From Diospyros lotus (lineage: Eukaryota; Streptophyta; Magnoliopsida; Ericales; Ebenaceae): a DNA stretch of 64,000 nucleotides. The stretch spans positions 32,913,119-32,977,118 of the forward strand of contig NC_068350.1 of NCBI RefSeq assembly GCF_014633365.1. Reading direction: 5' to 3'. Numbering within the stretch: the stretch's first letter is position 1; every line of letters starts with the position of its first letter. The position numbers and the translations under genes were made by a program. Positions 37,201-45,551 of the stretch are shown one piece after another. Below the pieces are notes generated by a model. That model was given only the letters and a program-made list of their open reading frames with translations, did no database searches and had not been told where the DNA came from.

Positions 37201-39639
37201 AACTCCCCATGCAACTTTCACTGGGATATTGTTCTCCGTATTCTGAAGTATATCAAGAGTACACTAGGGAAAGGATTGCTCTATGAGGATAGGGGATACT
37301 CAGAGATTTGGCGCTATTCATATGCTGATTGGGAAGGATCTCCTTTTGATCGGAGATCTACTTTAGGGTATTGTGTTCTGATTAGAGGTAATTTAGTTTC
37401 TTGGAAAAGTAAAATGCAAAATGTGGTAGCAAGGTTAAGTGCTGAAACAGAGTACCGAACCATGGCTAATGCGACACGTGAGTTTATGTCGCTCAGGCAA
37501 TTGCCACAAGAACTAAAGTTGTGTGGAACGTCTCCCATGAAGCTTGTGTGTGACAATCAGACTACACTCCATATCGCCTCAAATCCAGTATTTCATGAAA
37601 AGACCAAACATATTGAGATTAACTGTCACTTTATCAGAGAAAAACTAGCTGAAAGTGTTATTGTCACTAAGTTTGTTAATTTCAATGATCAACTAGCAAA
37701 TGCCTTTACAAAGTCACTCAGGCGTCCTCGAATAAATTACATTTGTAACAAACTTGGCGCATATGATATATATGCTCTAGCTTGAGGGGGGTGTGAGATT
37801 TATTTCCTTCCAATGTATTTAGACATGTATAGAATGTGTATATGGTCAACTAGTAATTAGCTAATATTTAGGGTAATTAGTCTCCATGATTTAGGCTATA
37901 ATTATCTCCATTATTTAGGACTCATTTATTGTAATGAGCCTATAAATAACAGAATTGAGAGACTAATCTCTCAAGTTTTTTCTTCCAATCACTTTCACAA
38001 TTTTGATATTCCTCTTTGGAAATGTATAGGAATTTCACGATGGTACTGCTAGGGAACGCTTTATTGTGTACTATGGAAATATTGAATAATATTTCTTCCT
38101 TATTCTGAGATATTTGTTGGATTATAAGATTTGAGTACCATAATATGACACTCTTAGTTGTCAAACAAAAAGAACACATGCTATAATTATCATAAAATGA
38201 TCCCATCTTTTTATCTGTCTGGTCTACACAATCCCTGGATTGCAAGAGCTTTACTTATCATGCAATTTTATGCGTTCTCTGGGTGAATGCATTCTTACTA
38301 TTAGTGAAAGTCTATGCAGTTCCTAGTGGTTATATGGAACTTGTTTTGTGCATTTCTCCTCTGACAAAATGAACGGTATGGGATTGGATATCATAGATGC
38401 TTATTGGGCATGAGTCCTGCTTCTTTTTGTTCTGAGTGCACAATGTCATATAAAGTTTGAAGTATGTCATATTTTCTATAATCAGGTAATTGGAGTGGAA
38501 CCTGCAGAGAGGAATGTAATATCTGGAGAAAACCCAGGTAGAAGTATTCTTCATATGAATATTTTTTTATTCAATTCTTGCTTTTGGTATTATTTAAAGG
38601 ATGATTTTGTTGGTTCCTCCTGAAAAGATATGATACATTGTGCAGGTTATATCCCAAGTATATTGGATATTAATTTACTTGATGAGGTTTTAAAGGTGAA
38701 CTTCCCTTCTCTTGGATGTTATATCCCAGACTTGGTGTTTATGATCTTCCTTTGGTGGAAGAATGGTATTTTGTTAGTTTCCCAAACTTCAGCATTATCA
38801 TTTTCCATATAAAACTAGTGCATTGTCATGGTTGAGGTGGTTTACACTGCTTTTTTTACCGACTTTTTTTGTTTGTTTGCTTAAATGTTTCATCTTGGGA
38901 GATATCATTGCCCTGGCAGCTCCAAGATGATACCGTATTTTATGCTACTGCTTTTCACATCAAACCTTTAATTCCTTGTGTGCTTTTTCCTTTGTGATTT
39001 AGCTACAATTTTAAATATGTGTTTCAAAAGCCTATGGTTTTACATATATTGAACCCAAGTCTAGCCTGACTTAACTAAGAAAAGCTTTGACCATGGTTTC
39101 TTTTGTGCAGCTGTTTGCAAGCGTTATCGTAAATTTAATTTTTAATTATCTATATTAAATATATAAATTTTTAGATCATATGAAAGTTGCCTTGCGCTTT
39201 CTTTCCTTTTTTTTTTTTTTCATTAACTTGGGGATACATTGACTGAATGTTGAAATTATTTCTTTGTGGCACAAAAGTTGATTCAAGGATTTCTTAAGTC
39301 CTTCAATTATTATCCAAAAAAAGTTCATTTCATTATGGCATGAGAGTTAATGGTTGATGCATGGTACACATATAAAATGGCTAGGACCAAACTAAGTGAC
39401 CAATCCTCTTAGATGAACATTATGTGCGCTGAATTTATCTGCAAGAAAGTAATGAATTCTTTACATCTGAATTATGTTTCTTCTTCATTTTCTTTTCATG
39501 CCATGATATCTGATACCACCAATTTAGATGTAATTATCTTGACAACTTGATTTCAGTTTTTGGCATTTGGAAAATGTAGGTTACCAATGATGAAGCTGTT
39601 GAAATGGCAAGAAGGTTGGCTTTGGAGGAAGGTTTGCTG
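21942..39639 (+). CDS. CS26: Chloroplast cysteine synthase family protein, S-sulfocysteine synthase (CS26) type; 3' end outside the window
   Basis: Eight exons (21942-22205, 24049-24158, 24431-24488, 24711-24974, 25073-25210, 38486-38537, 38646-38695, 39580-39639) join in phase to 332 codons. Residues 1 to about 75 are a Ser/Ala/Arg-rich plastid transit peptide. The PLP-dependent fold follows: the PLP lysine is K123 in SVKDR, the substrate loop TSGNTG is 151-156 and the phosphate loop GTGGT is 258-262. The family makes cysteine from O-acetylserine and sulfide. CS26 uses thiosulfate to make S-sulfocysteine in the chloroplast. I prefer CS26 because [15 protein letters not shown] lacks the roughly ten-residue insert that other O-acetylserine(thiol)lyases have here, and [13 protein letters not shown] fits. 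About 70 C-terminal residues are missing. F119, just before SVKDR, is unusual. Whether the transposon-filled introns still splice is unknown. Confidence 0.9.
22206..24048 (+). other. Intron 1 of the CS26-like gene
   Basis: 1,843 bp, GT...AG, AT-rich, with no transposon or second gene recognised. The short open frames here have no coding character. Confidence 0.8.
24049..24158 (+). CDS. CS26: CS26-like exon 2 (PLP-lysine exon)
   Basis: 110 nt between AG and GT encode [13 protein letters not shown] through [10 protein letters not shown]. The exon holds the Schiff-base lysine (K123 of the joined protein). The last codon is split after two bases. Confidence 0.92.
24431..24488 (+). CDS. CS26: CS26-like exon 3
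   Basis: 58 nt complete the split Arg codon and encode [19 protein letters not shown], between acceptor TTTCAG and donor GTTAGC. Confidence 0.9.
24711..24974 (+). CDS. CS26: CS26-like exon 4 (substrate-binding loop)
   Basis: 264 nt between TGTACAG and GTCATT encode [12 protein letters not shown] through FDNMANAK. The TSGNTG loop is intact. Confidence 0.93.
25073..25210 (+). CDS. CS26: CS26-like exon 5 (phosphate-binding loop)
   Basis: 138 nt encode [14 protein letters not shown] through [12 protein letters not shown] to MMKKDIK. The glycine-rich GTGGT loop that grips the PLP phosphate is intact. Confidence 0.93.
25865..26461. mobile_element. hAT-like MITE in intron 5, 597 bp
   Basis: The ends TAGGGTTGTGCA and TGTGCACACCCCTA are imperfect inverted repeats. 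Flanks GCTTAGCC (25857-25864) and ACTTAGCC (26462-26469) match at seven of eight bases, as an 8-bp hAT duplication would after one mutation. The interior has repeated 'ggtttggttt' and complementary 'aaaccaaacc' runs, typical of this plant MITE class. It has no coding capacity. Confidence 0.7.
27451..27575 (+). repeat. Copia A 5' LTR, first part
   Basis: Its left part matches the start of the 3' LTR at 37792. It is cut at ATTAG by element B and resumes at 30728. Confidence 0.88.
27576..27896 (-). repeat. Copia B 3' LTR (minus-strand sense), boundary damaged by the RT deletion
   Basis: About 321 bp. On minus its first bases read ACTTGGACAG where the 5' LTR has TGTTGGAGAG. The deletion junction shares TTGGA microhomology. 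Confidence 0.82.
27881..30364 (-). CDS. Gag-protease-integrase polyprotein of copia B (827 aa, no RT)
   Basis: The frame is complete. Residues about 40-245 are a UBN2-type Gag that would form the virus-like particle. A CCHC zinc knuckle is at C268-C271-H276-C281, which binds element RNA. An aspartic protease DTGA is at 384-387. The GAG-pre-integrase zinc region includes LWHKRLGH (516-523) and CDHC (547-550). The integrase catalytic triad is D577, D640 and E676 (D-D-35-E), and the GKGK and [11 protein letters not shown] blocks are intact. It ends after the integrase C-terminal GYSP..KGYKCY-like segment (near 773-785) with TAG inside the LTR. A normal copia polyprotein is about 1,300-1,450 residues, so the missing third is RT and RNase H. 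Such an element could supply particles and integrase but would need reverse transcriptase from elsewhere. Confidence 0.93.
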   Translation of the reverse strand: MIKTASPNPTAIPATEKSSLGSASQQSSMQPTSTFSMDSQPLQITQHKLNGRNFREWSQSVALVIKSKGKFGYLSGTIPTPQEESEDYQRWEVENSILMAWLINSMKAKIGRTYLFYKTAKEVWSAVHELYSDLENTAQCFEIRAAIRTTKQGGLSVTEYYNNLVELWQEMDLYYDPKWECSSDSQKYNKMQEKERVFDFLQGLNSDLDKVRGRLLGIKPLPTLREAFAEVRREESRRRVMLVLAEPNSGSTLAATRKEENLKAKQWCEHCNKSYHTKNNCWKLHGKPPKWQPRNKKEKERERPAYTATSMPATASPPNNERGMGLNLTADQVDFLQKLLNGAHIQKELDGPAATTPAPSFTQRGNTVFSLTTRRISNSSWVVDTGASDHMTGSMAMFENFQLENRDLTVLMADGTISSVKGKGKVCVAGLVLESVLYVPNLKCSLLSMSKLTNDLNCTMTFSSSHCIFQDRSTGKMIGSAEEKDRLYWVLDNKAFLSQLTRSFSFSVSVNSEILLWHKRLGHPSFQYLKHLFPNLFINKANLELKCDHCILAKQTHSSYSQKAYNPSKPFHLIHSDIWGPARVSNLNGTRWFVTFIDDHTRVCWVYLMKEKSEVCAIFQNFHKLVLNVFQSSICILRTDNGREYFSYPFTQYLTTNGIFHQRTSPYTPQQNGVAERKNRHLLEVARSLMFTSSTPNRYWGEAILTATYLINRLPTKVLKYQTPLNNLMTTFPYVRILNTLTPKVFGCVAYVYQTSPNRHKLEPKSFKCIFIGYSPTQKRYKCYCPTSQKFFVSCDVIFNETAFYHTSTASQVEESHWDPTTTWTES
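30399..30722 (-). repeat. Copia B 5' LTR (minus-strand sense)
   Basis: 324 bp, including a TATA box (TATAAATAGG on minus, near 30488-30500) and ends TGTTGG...GTTCA. Confidence 0.88.
30728..30817 (+). repeat. Copia A 5' LTR, second part
   Basis: It contains CCTATAAATAACA (TATA box) and ends CTCTCACA directly before the primer-binding site. Confidence 0.88.
33169..33507 (-). repeat. Element D, left LTR
   Basis: 339 bp, about 11 bp longer than the other LTR because of a duplicated 'gctagggtcta' near its outer end. Confidence 0.83.
35285..35612 (-). repeat. Element D, right LTR
   Basis: 328 bp, nearly identical to the left LTR. The TATA-like 'cctatttataggctg' lies near 35476-35490. Confidence 0.83.
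37000..37785 (+). pseudogene. Copia A RT C-terminus and RNase H, open fragment
   Basis: 261 codons from [10 protein letters not shown] to a stop just before the 3' LTR. Conserved copia landmarks are [45 protein letters not shown] and DQLA.AFTKSL. A Trp/Glu replaces part of the DADWAG-type RNase H acidic site (SYADWEGSP). It is a remnant of a larger dead polyprotein. Confidence 0.85.
37792..37999 (+). repeat. Copia A 3' LTR
   Basis: 208 bp, uninterrupted, flanked on the right by the ATTTT duplication. Confidence 0.9.
38486..38537 (+). CDS. CS26: CS26-like exon 6
   Basis: 52 nt between TAATCAG and GTAGAA encode [17 protein letters not shown] plus the first base of a Gly codon. The VEP-ER and SGENP residues are typical of the CS26 subgroup. 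Confidence 0.92.
38646..38695 (+). CDS. CS26: CS26-like exon 7
   Basis: 50 nt between TGTGCAG and GTGAAC encode the rest of the Gly codon and [16 protein letters not shown]. Confidence 0.92.
38696..39579 (+). other. Intron 7 of the CS26-like gene
   Basis: 884 bp, GT...AG, AT-rich, no embedded element recognised. Confidence 0.8.
39580..39639 (+). CDS. CS26: CS26-like exon 8 (last exon in the window)
   Basis: 60 nt between AATGTAG and GTAAGT encode [20 protein letters not shown], phase 0. The family continues with a VGISSGA-type segment, which I could not find anywhere downstream to 64000. Confidence 0.92.
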
Positions 39640-41558
39640 GTAAGTAGCAAGTGTTTTCAATGTCCAACTTAGAACAAAAGTTATGCTCACTTTTAGTGTT
39701 CATTTTTTTATGGCTTACATTAAAGATTCTGGTAAGAAGTTAATTTACCTGATAGCTGTGACAATATTGATCATGCTGCACCAAGAAAAGGGACGAGCAA
39801 CATACCTACCATCAGAAAGGAAAAAGAAATAAAAGGATAGAAACCTGATCTTTTTAGATAATTTAACTTCTTAAGTTGAGTGTGTGGTGTCTTCTTTTCT
39901 TGAAAGTAAGAAGAGAATAACAAGCCCCTTGTATGTATTTCCTTTTTGTGTCTGTGATTCATTAGTGGGAGTTTTTCATAACTTGCTTATTATAGGAAAA
40001 TTATTATCCAGTAATCTGAAACTGCCCTCTAAAAAGTTTCCTTGTTGATCCTGCTTGTTAATCCTAACTTGTTATCAGTGGAGTCCTAATCATCCCTGTA
40101 TTTTAGACCATTTTGAAACAGTGACTCATTACATTATCTAATTAGCTTGTGAAGACTATAACGTGGCTCACTAAAATTATGAATTCATAAGTAAAACTTG
40201 TATAGTGGTTTTTCTGGTACTGCCAAGTTAACTTATAACTTTATCACATAGAAAGAATGTGTAATTTCAAGACCCCAAAGATTTTAGTCATTCAAGAAGA
40301 CCTGGACAAACTTTTTGTAAGTTCTCGTTGATGAATTAGGATGATATCTATGAAGGTGCAAAGGCTTGAGAAGCTGTAAAAGACCTTTCTTTAGGTGGTG
40401 TGGGAGATGGGCGCAATTATCATTTGGTGGACTGGAATTATGCATGCTCCATTAGGGTGGCAGGTTTCTGGATTGAAGAGTTGTGGTTGAAATCAAACTT
40501 TACTGGGCAAATGGCTGCAGAGGTATTCTAAAGGGGTTTTCTCTCTAGGGTTTAGATTTCACCTCTCTAGGGTTTCCATGAAGTTTCTTTCATGATGAAG
40601 CATGCATGTTTCATGCTTATTCTTTGGCCTTAGACACCCTGAAGCCTTGTTATTACCCCATGGTTCCTTATGGATTTGTTTGTTTTGATCTCCATGCTTG
40701 TTACTGTTTAAATCTTTTGGTTTTGCAGAGAGTTGATTCTTTCACCTCCGTTCTTTACTTTTACACTGAAAATATTTGCTTAGGCCTTATAAGCATTTGT
40801 CAGTCATTGAAACAAAAGTTTGGGGTTAATGGACAACTTATGCAAGTTGGCACGACACTAAGAAGTGCTTCTAGTTGTCTCATGATTACCTTGTCAGTAA
40901 TTGTAAGCTTGGGGGGCATTCATGATTTGCTTATTTTGGGGGCTTTTTTCTGTCTATAGCCTGTTTCGATGGCAAGCGCCTTTCAAGCTTGGAGGGATTT
41001 ATTCTGCTTGAGCTTGGTGGAGTTCCCTTTCCAAGGCAATGGCTGTCTTGGCTGTTGGGCTAGTTTCTTCCAGTGGGTTATTAAGCCCAAAAATTTTGAA
41101 CTAACAACCTGATTGGCGTAGATTATATTGCTATATCTTCTGCTTCGATCAGTTATTTTGGATGGTTTCTTTGTTCTGTCACATGGGGTGGTGTGAATAG
41201 TGAATGTTTTGAGATTATCAGTGAAAGTCATCTTTTGCATGGTTTTGGCATTCATGAATGTAGCTATTTGGCTCTATGACCTTGGTTTTGAAGTCCAGTT
41301 TTGACTTTTGGCCTCTGTCATTCCTGGGTATGCAAAGGTTATGCTTCTGGTGAGATTTTTAAGCTTTTGATCGATTATATTGTCCTGCTGGTTATGAGTG
41401 TAACATCATTTGCTATTTATGATTACTCTCTACCCTGCTCCCGTCTCTCCCCATTATCCGTTCTTTGTTAGCGATTGAAATAGTCACAAAATCCTTTGTT
41501 CCATTGTACTTTATGGAGATCATGTGGATGCATGAGAGGATATTTTGAGTAATATAAA
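39640..41558 (+). other. Start of intron 8; no gene or element recognised
   Basis: Ordinary intron-like sequence begins at donor GTAAGT. The open frames at 40606-40959 and on the other strand at 40983-41255 show no known domain or coding bias. The next expected exon is absent. Confidence 0.6.
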
Positions 41559-41999
41559 GGGCAAATTGCACCTAGACTCCCTATGGTCTGGGTCATTTGC
41601 ACAGAGACGTGCTTTAAAAATGGCTATGGAGGTCTTTATGGTTTAGGTTTTTTTGCTTAGACACCCCCTCTATTACTAACTCTGTTACTTAAGCCCTAAT
41701 TAAGATAAATTAAATCAATTACAATTTACATGCTAATAAAGTTAAATTAAAGCTAAATTTTAATCAAAATAAAAACAAAAAAAATTATCATCAGCTGGAA
41801 CCCATTGCCAGCAATGGGTTCTAGCCGGCCACTAGTGGTTTCTGAGAACCAGCTGACCGCTGGTGGGTTCCAAAGAACCCATCTGGATGATGGATTCCAG
41901 TGAACCCAACGTCTAGATCTGGGTCTGGGGAGAGAGAGAGGGAGGAGCAGAAGAAGATGGGTTCCAGTGAACTCATTGTCCAGATCTGGATTTGTGGGG
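41559..41999. repeat. Probable dispersed repeat (unclassified)
   Basis: It begins with 'gggcaaattgcacctagact' and 'tggtctgggtcatttgcac', phrasing typical of a common plant transposon terminus. It continues into two diverged copies of a 'ggttccagtgaac-ca-gtccagatctgg' block (41886-41995). No clean terminal repeat or duplication was found. Confidence 0.35.
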
Positions 42000-43426
42000 G
42001 AGAGAGGTAGAAGAAGAAGAATCTAGCCTAGCTTCAAACTGTTTGCAAACAGTTCCGTTCTCTTGCAATCCTAGAATAACATCACCTCTTGCTGGAAGCA
42101 GGCTCGATGAGATCATAATTCAACATTTTGGCTTCATAACAAAAACAGATACTGTAGCAGAAGAGAGTAAGCAGATCTTGTTGTAGCAGAAAACAAACTG
42201 AACGAAGTTACCAAAAAATCTTGGGTTGAGTCACAGACAAGGTCGCTTTCTTTAAGACGTTTTGCGGCTCTACCCAAGGTTGTGCAAGCAGTATAACAGC
42301 CACATCTTCCCCAGGATAAAACAGCTCAGAATCACCTCTGTCTAGGACCTCCCTTGCACTGAAGGCCAGAATACAAACACCCTTTAATTGCTAAAAAAAA
42401 CCAGAAACAACCAGAAAATTTTCAGTTGTACAGAATAATTTTTTTCCTTTGAATGCTGGTTTTTTCTCTCTCAGAAACTACTGCTTTCTGTTCATTTAAA
42501 TAGCAAAAACAGCAACATAAAAGAAGGAGATAACAGGGAAGAAAACATGGGTAGAAGAGGAGATCATGGAGAGATTTTTTTTCTTTTTTTGAGAGAATAA
42601 TCAGGTAGTATATTTTTTTTTAAAAATTGTGGACTGAGTCTCCCCTTTATTTTAGGAACAATGGTATGCACGGTTGGCCACAATCTTTAAGAGATAAACA
42701 CTGATTTTTGTTTATGGAAAAATTTACACATGTTCCAACAATCCCCCACTTGAATTTTTAAAACATTTTCATCGAGCCATACAATGTAAAATTGTGCATA
42801 AGCAAGAGGGTCTATCGACTTGAACCCTTACATAGTGTAGATGATTTAGATTTTGCTGGAGCAACTCGTAGTTTTGAACTCTATCTCTAATAGCATCCCA
42901 CACACGACCCTACTAGGGTGAAGTTCAAAGCCCGTGCTTTACGGCCATGCACGTGTTTCCCAGTGTAGTGAATGCTCTAGAGAATTTGCTCACTATCCCA
43001 TAGGAAGCGCCCACACTTCCACATTCATTTAGGTGAGTCTATCAAGAGTACTCCTGTAGCTAGGTACTCCACTCCACATAGAGCTTTAGAACCCATTAAG
43101 AGTTAGAAATAACTCAGCCTTATACCACTTCAGGATTTCATGCTTCAAAGTACGATATTCAGAATAAAATTTATATTTATAATAGCATGATTCGTCTCAT
43201 ATCACATCATGACTTGTTATTACCCATTGAACCTATTTCTTGGGATCTCCAGTCTACAGGTTAGGTTTCCCTCATAAGTGGCTCATCAATCTATGGGCTC
43301 AAGTCCCATTCCTTTCGAGGTTTTGAAAACCTTTTCTCGAGCTAATCCTTCAATAATAGGGTTAGCCAAATTTTCATCAGTTTATACATGATCCACTCTC
43401 ACAGCTCCAATAAAGAGAAATTCTCT
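42000..43426 (-). mobile_element. Truncated Ty1/copia remnant H (3' end of pol and 3' LTR)
   Basis: On minus, 43426-43286 translates to the tail of a copia RNase H (VDHV-stop-TDENLANP, GLAREKVF, SKGMGLEPID, stop), with one premature TAA. About 530 bp of non-coding sequence follows, then a polypurine tract CAAGTGGGGGAT (42741-42752) and an LTR beginning TGTTGGAACATG at 42740. The far end of that LTR is not resolved and is put near 42000. A TATA-like ATTTAAAT is at about 42496. The rest of the element is missing. Confidence 0.65.
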
Positions 43427-43867
43427 AAGGGCCTGTTTGATTGGCCATATTTTCCATGAAAAATGGTGGAAAATGGCCATTTTCCACCCAAATTCCAGCT
43501 TTTGAGGTGTTTGATTGACCAAATTTTTCATGAAAAATATTTTTCAAGTTGTGGCCACGTGATGCTCTTTTCCCACTTTTGTTGGAAAAGAAATTCTCAC
43601 GGGGCCGGGGGGGGGGGGGGGGGGGGAGAATAAATTTTCTTGGCAATTGCACTCTCACTCTTGACCGCTCCTTCATCCTCTTGTTTTGATTTCTGACTTT
43701 CCCCAAGATCTGAAAGTAGATCTGCAGTGAGAGAAGGGCAACGAGAAGGGGAGAGGCTGTGACAGACTGAGCGAGAGAGGGCAAGCAAATGAGAGGCAGC
43801 GGCAGAGTGAGCGAGAGAGAGGCTGAGGGGTGAGCGACGGCCAGTGACAACTGCTCCTTCATCCTCT
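43427..43867. repeat. Repeat-derived segment with a 20-base G run
   Basis: It starts 'gggcctgtttgattggcc', a motif typical of plant hAT-type MITE ends, followed by two related 'ttgattg-ccaaattttt/catgaaaaat' units. A run of 20 G is at 43607-43626. 'ctccttcatcctcttgtt' appears twice, near 43668 and 43855. A 145-codon minus frame across the region is a by-product of the G run. Confidence 0.35.
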
Positions 43868-44081
43868 TGTTGGGTTTGTATGTATATTTGATTTATTTTT
43901 TGTTGATGTAATATGCCTCAGTATCTGCATAAATTGAGAATGCTAATGTAGCTGTAAAGTGCCTGCAGTGGGCTGCAAGGCATGAGGTGGAATATTCAAA
44001 ATGAAAGATAAGCTGGCATGGATATAGACATGCCACATATTCTAGTTTTGACCTGGTTTTTAGGTTTCTGTTATTGAATCT

Positions 44082-44237
44082 TGTTAGAATTATTAGTATA
44101 TATTATAATTATTATATGTGCGTTTTATTTTGTAATTAGATTAAGTCCATAGGTTTAAGGCCCATTATGCTAATTATAAATAACAAGCTAAGAGAGGCTA
44201 GTCTCTTAGGTTTTTCTCTCCTAATTATTTTCTCACA
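44082..44237 (+). repeat. Copia C 5' LTR
   Basis: 156 bp with a TATA box (ATTATAAATAACA) and the end TTCTCACA followed immediately by the primer-binding site. Confidence 0.93.
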
Positions 44238-44572
44238 TGGTATCAGAGCCACCGGAGACAAAAAAACCCTAGCCATCACTGTGTATCGTTTTCCAGCCTA
44301 CTTTTAAACCCTAACTGTCACTGCTTATACCGAAACCACACTGTCTGGCCACCACCTCACCACACCGCCACCACCATCGAGTTCACCGCCTCTAGATCGG
44401 CCGACCGCCGAAGAATCGCTGCCGCCAGACCAGCCACGCGCCCCCATGCGCCACCGCCACGCGCTGCCTCCGACTCCACGTGTCGGCGCGTCCACCGGTC
44501 TTCTTTCGCTGAATTCTCCAGATCTGACCGCCGACGACCCCTAAAGCTATTTCTGGTGTCAAAGTCCTCATC

Positions 44573-45304
44573 ATGTCTGACTTTAGTGCCGCGGTTTCTA
44601 TCGGTGCTACCCCTACTTTGGTTTTTGCCGTTGCTCCTACTGTCTCTCAATCCTTTGCTGTCTCTAATCTTGAGATAGCCAATATTACCACTATCAAGTT
44701 GATAGGGTCTTCCAATTATCTCTCATGGGCAGCCTCTGTCAAAATGTGGTTCAAAGGGCAAAGTCAAGCGGATCATCTTACCACGAAGACTGAAAGTGTG
44801 CCAAAAGCTAATCGGGAGAGATGGGAACAAGTTGATGCCCAATTATGTAGCCTCCTATGGCAGTCTATTGATCCATCCATCATGCAGCTCTTTCACCCCT
44901 TTGAAACTTGTGTTGATGTGTGGAAGGAAGCTGAAGAGTGTTATACAAACGACATCCAACGTTTGTACACTGTGGTCTCTAATATCAAGAATCTCAAGCA
45001 GGAGTCATCCATGGAATCTTATCTAGGGCAGGTTTGGGCTCTAATGCAAGAATTTGATGCTCTTCTTCCTCTTACTACGACCCACACCGAACAAATTGCT
45101 CAACGAGAGAAGTTTTTTATGGTTATTGCTCTCTCCGGTCTAAAACCAGAGTTTGACGCCATCAGACATCAAATCTTGACCAGCTCCGCTAACCCTACCA
45201 TGAAGGACTTTTTCAAAAGGTTGTTGAATATGACAGGTGCACATGGTATGTCTTCTTCTTCTCATGTTGTTCATCCAGCTGAATCTTCAGCTCTTGTATC
45301 TTAG
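44573..45304 (+). pseudogene. Copia C Gag (243 codons, premature stop)
   Basis: The frame starts MSDFSAAV and contains [25 protein letters not shown], the UBN2-type body and [17 protein letters not shown]. It ends at TAG 45302-45304, where element A has CAG in the same context. After the stop a small deletion shifts the frame before the zinc knuckle, whose remnant (KKLGYLEDKCWKKHG) has Tyr for the zinc-binding His. Gag is therefore non-functional as it stands. Confidence 0.88.
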
Positions 45305-45551
45305 GCTTCCACCGTTGGAAGAAATAGAGGACGCAATAATAATCGCTCACGTCCACAGTACCTTTTGTAAGAAACTGGGTTATCTTGAGGACAAATGTTG
45401 GAAGAAACATGGTCGGCCAGCTACTCCACCTGCATCATCTACCAGTGCAGCTCATGTATTTCAGAGTGATCCTAGTCTTACTCAATCTCCACTAGGTTCA
45501 CAATTGGTACCTATGTCTGCAATTGAGTATGATGCCTTCTTGAAGTTCTAG

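Larger units (their letters stand above)
31177..37785 (+). pseudogene. Copia A gag-pol pseudogene
   Basis: Gag starts at 31177 (MSGLSDTIF...) and is closed by a TAA after 84 codons where element C has CAA. Gag sequence resumes at 31720. The zinc knuckle near 31950-32010 has lost its last Cys (KWWKKHG). The protease motif is DFGA instead of D-S/T-GA at about 32230. Integrase pieces lie at 32503-32748 and 32863-33099, before and up to element D, and continue after it at 35613. The RT active site reads YVDG (36829-36840) instead of YVDD. RNase H is open at 37000-37785 (261 codons). The whole frame is dead. Confidence 0.88.
27451..37999 (+). mobile_element. Ty1/copia element A, plus strand, with two nested insertions
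   Basis: The 3' LTR (37792-37999, 208 bp) starts TGTGAGATTT and ends TTTCACA. The 5' LTR is the same sequence split by element B into 27451-27575 and 30728-30817. The 5-bp target duplication ATTTT is at 27446-27450 and 38000-38004. A primer-binding site TGGTATTAGAGTC (one change from the tRNA-Met match) starts at 30818, and a G-rich polypurine tract precedes the 3' LTR. Without the two insertions the element is about 4.95 kb, standard for copia. Domain order is gag, protease, integrase, RT, RNase H, as in Ty1/copia. Confidence 0.92.
25211..38485 (+). other. Intron 5 of the CS26-like gene, 13,275 bp, transposon-filled
   Basis: The intron starts GTAATA and ends TAATCAG. It contains a MITE (25865-26461) and a three-element nested LTR retrotransposon cluster (27451-37999). 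Without the retrotransposon cluster it would be about 2.7 kb. 26462-27445 and 38005-38485 are ordinary AT-rich intron with CT microsatellites near 26605-26633. Confidence 0.85.

Noticed and set aside
40606..40959. 117-codon frame in intron 8 as the missing CS26 exon
   Set aside because: It has no VGISSGA-type or FPSFGERY-like sequence and lies in the wrong frame context.
44357..44650. 97-codon Arg-rich minus-strand frame
   Set aside because: Antisense of the copia C leader and gag start.
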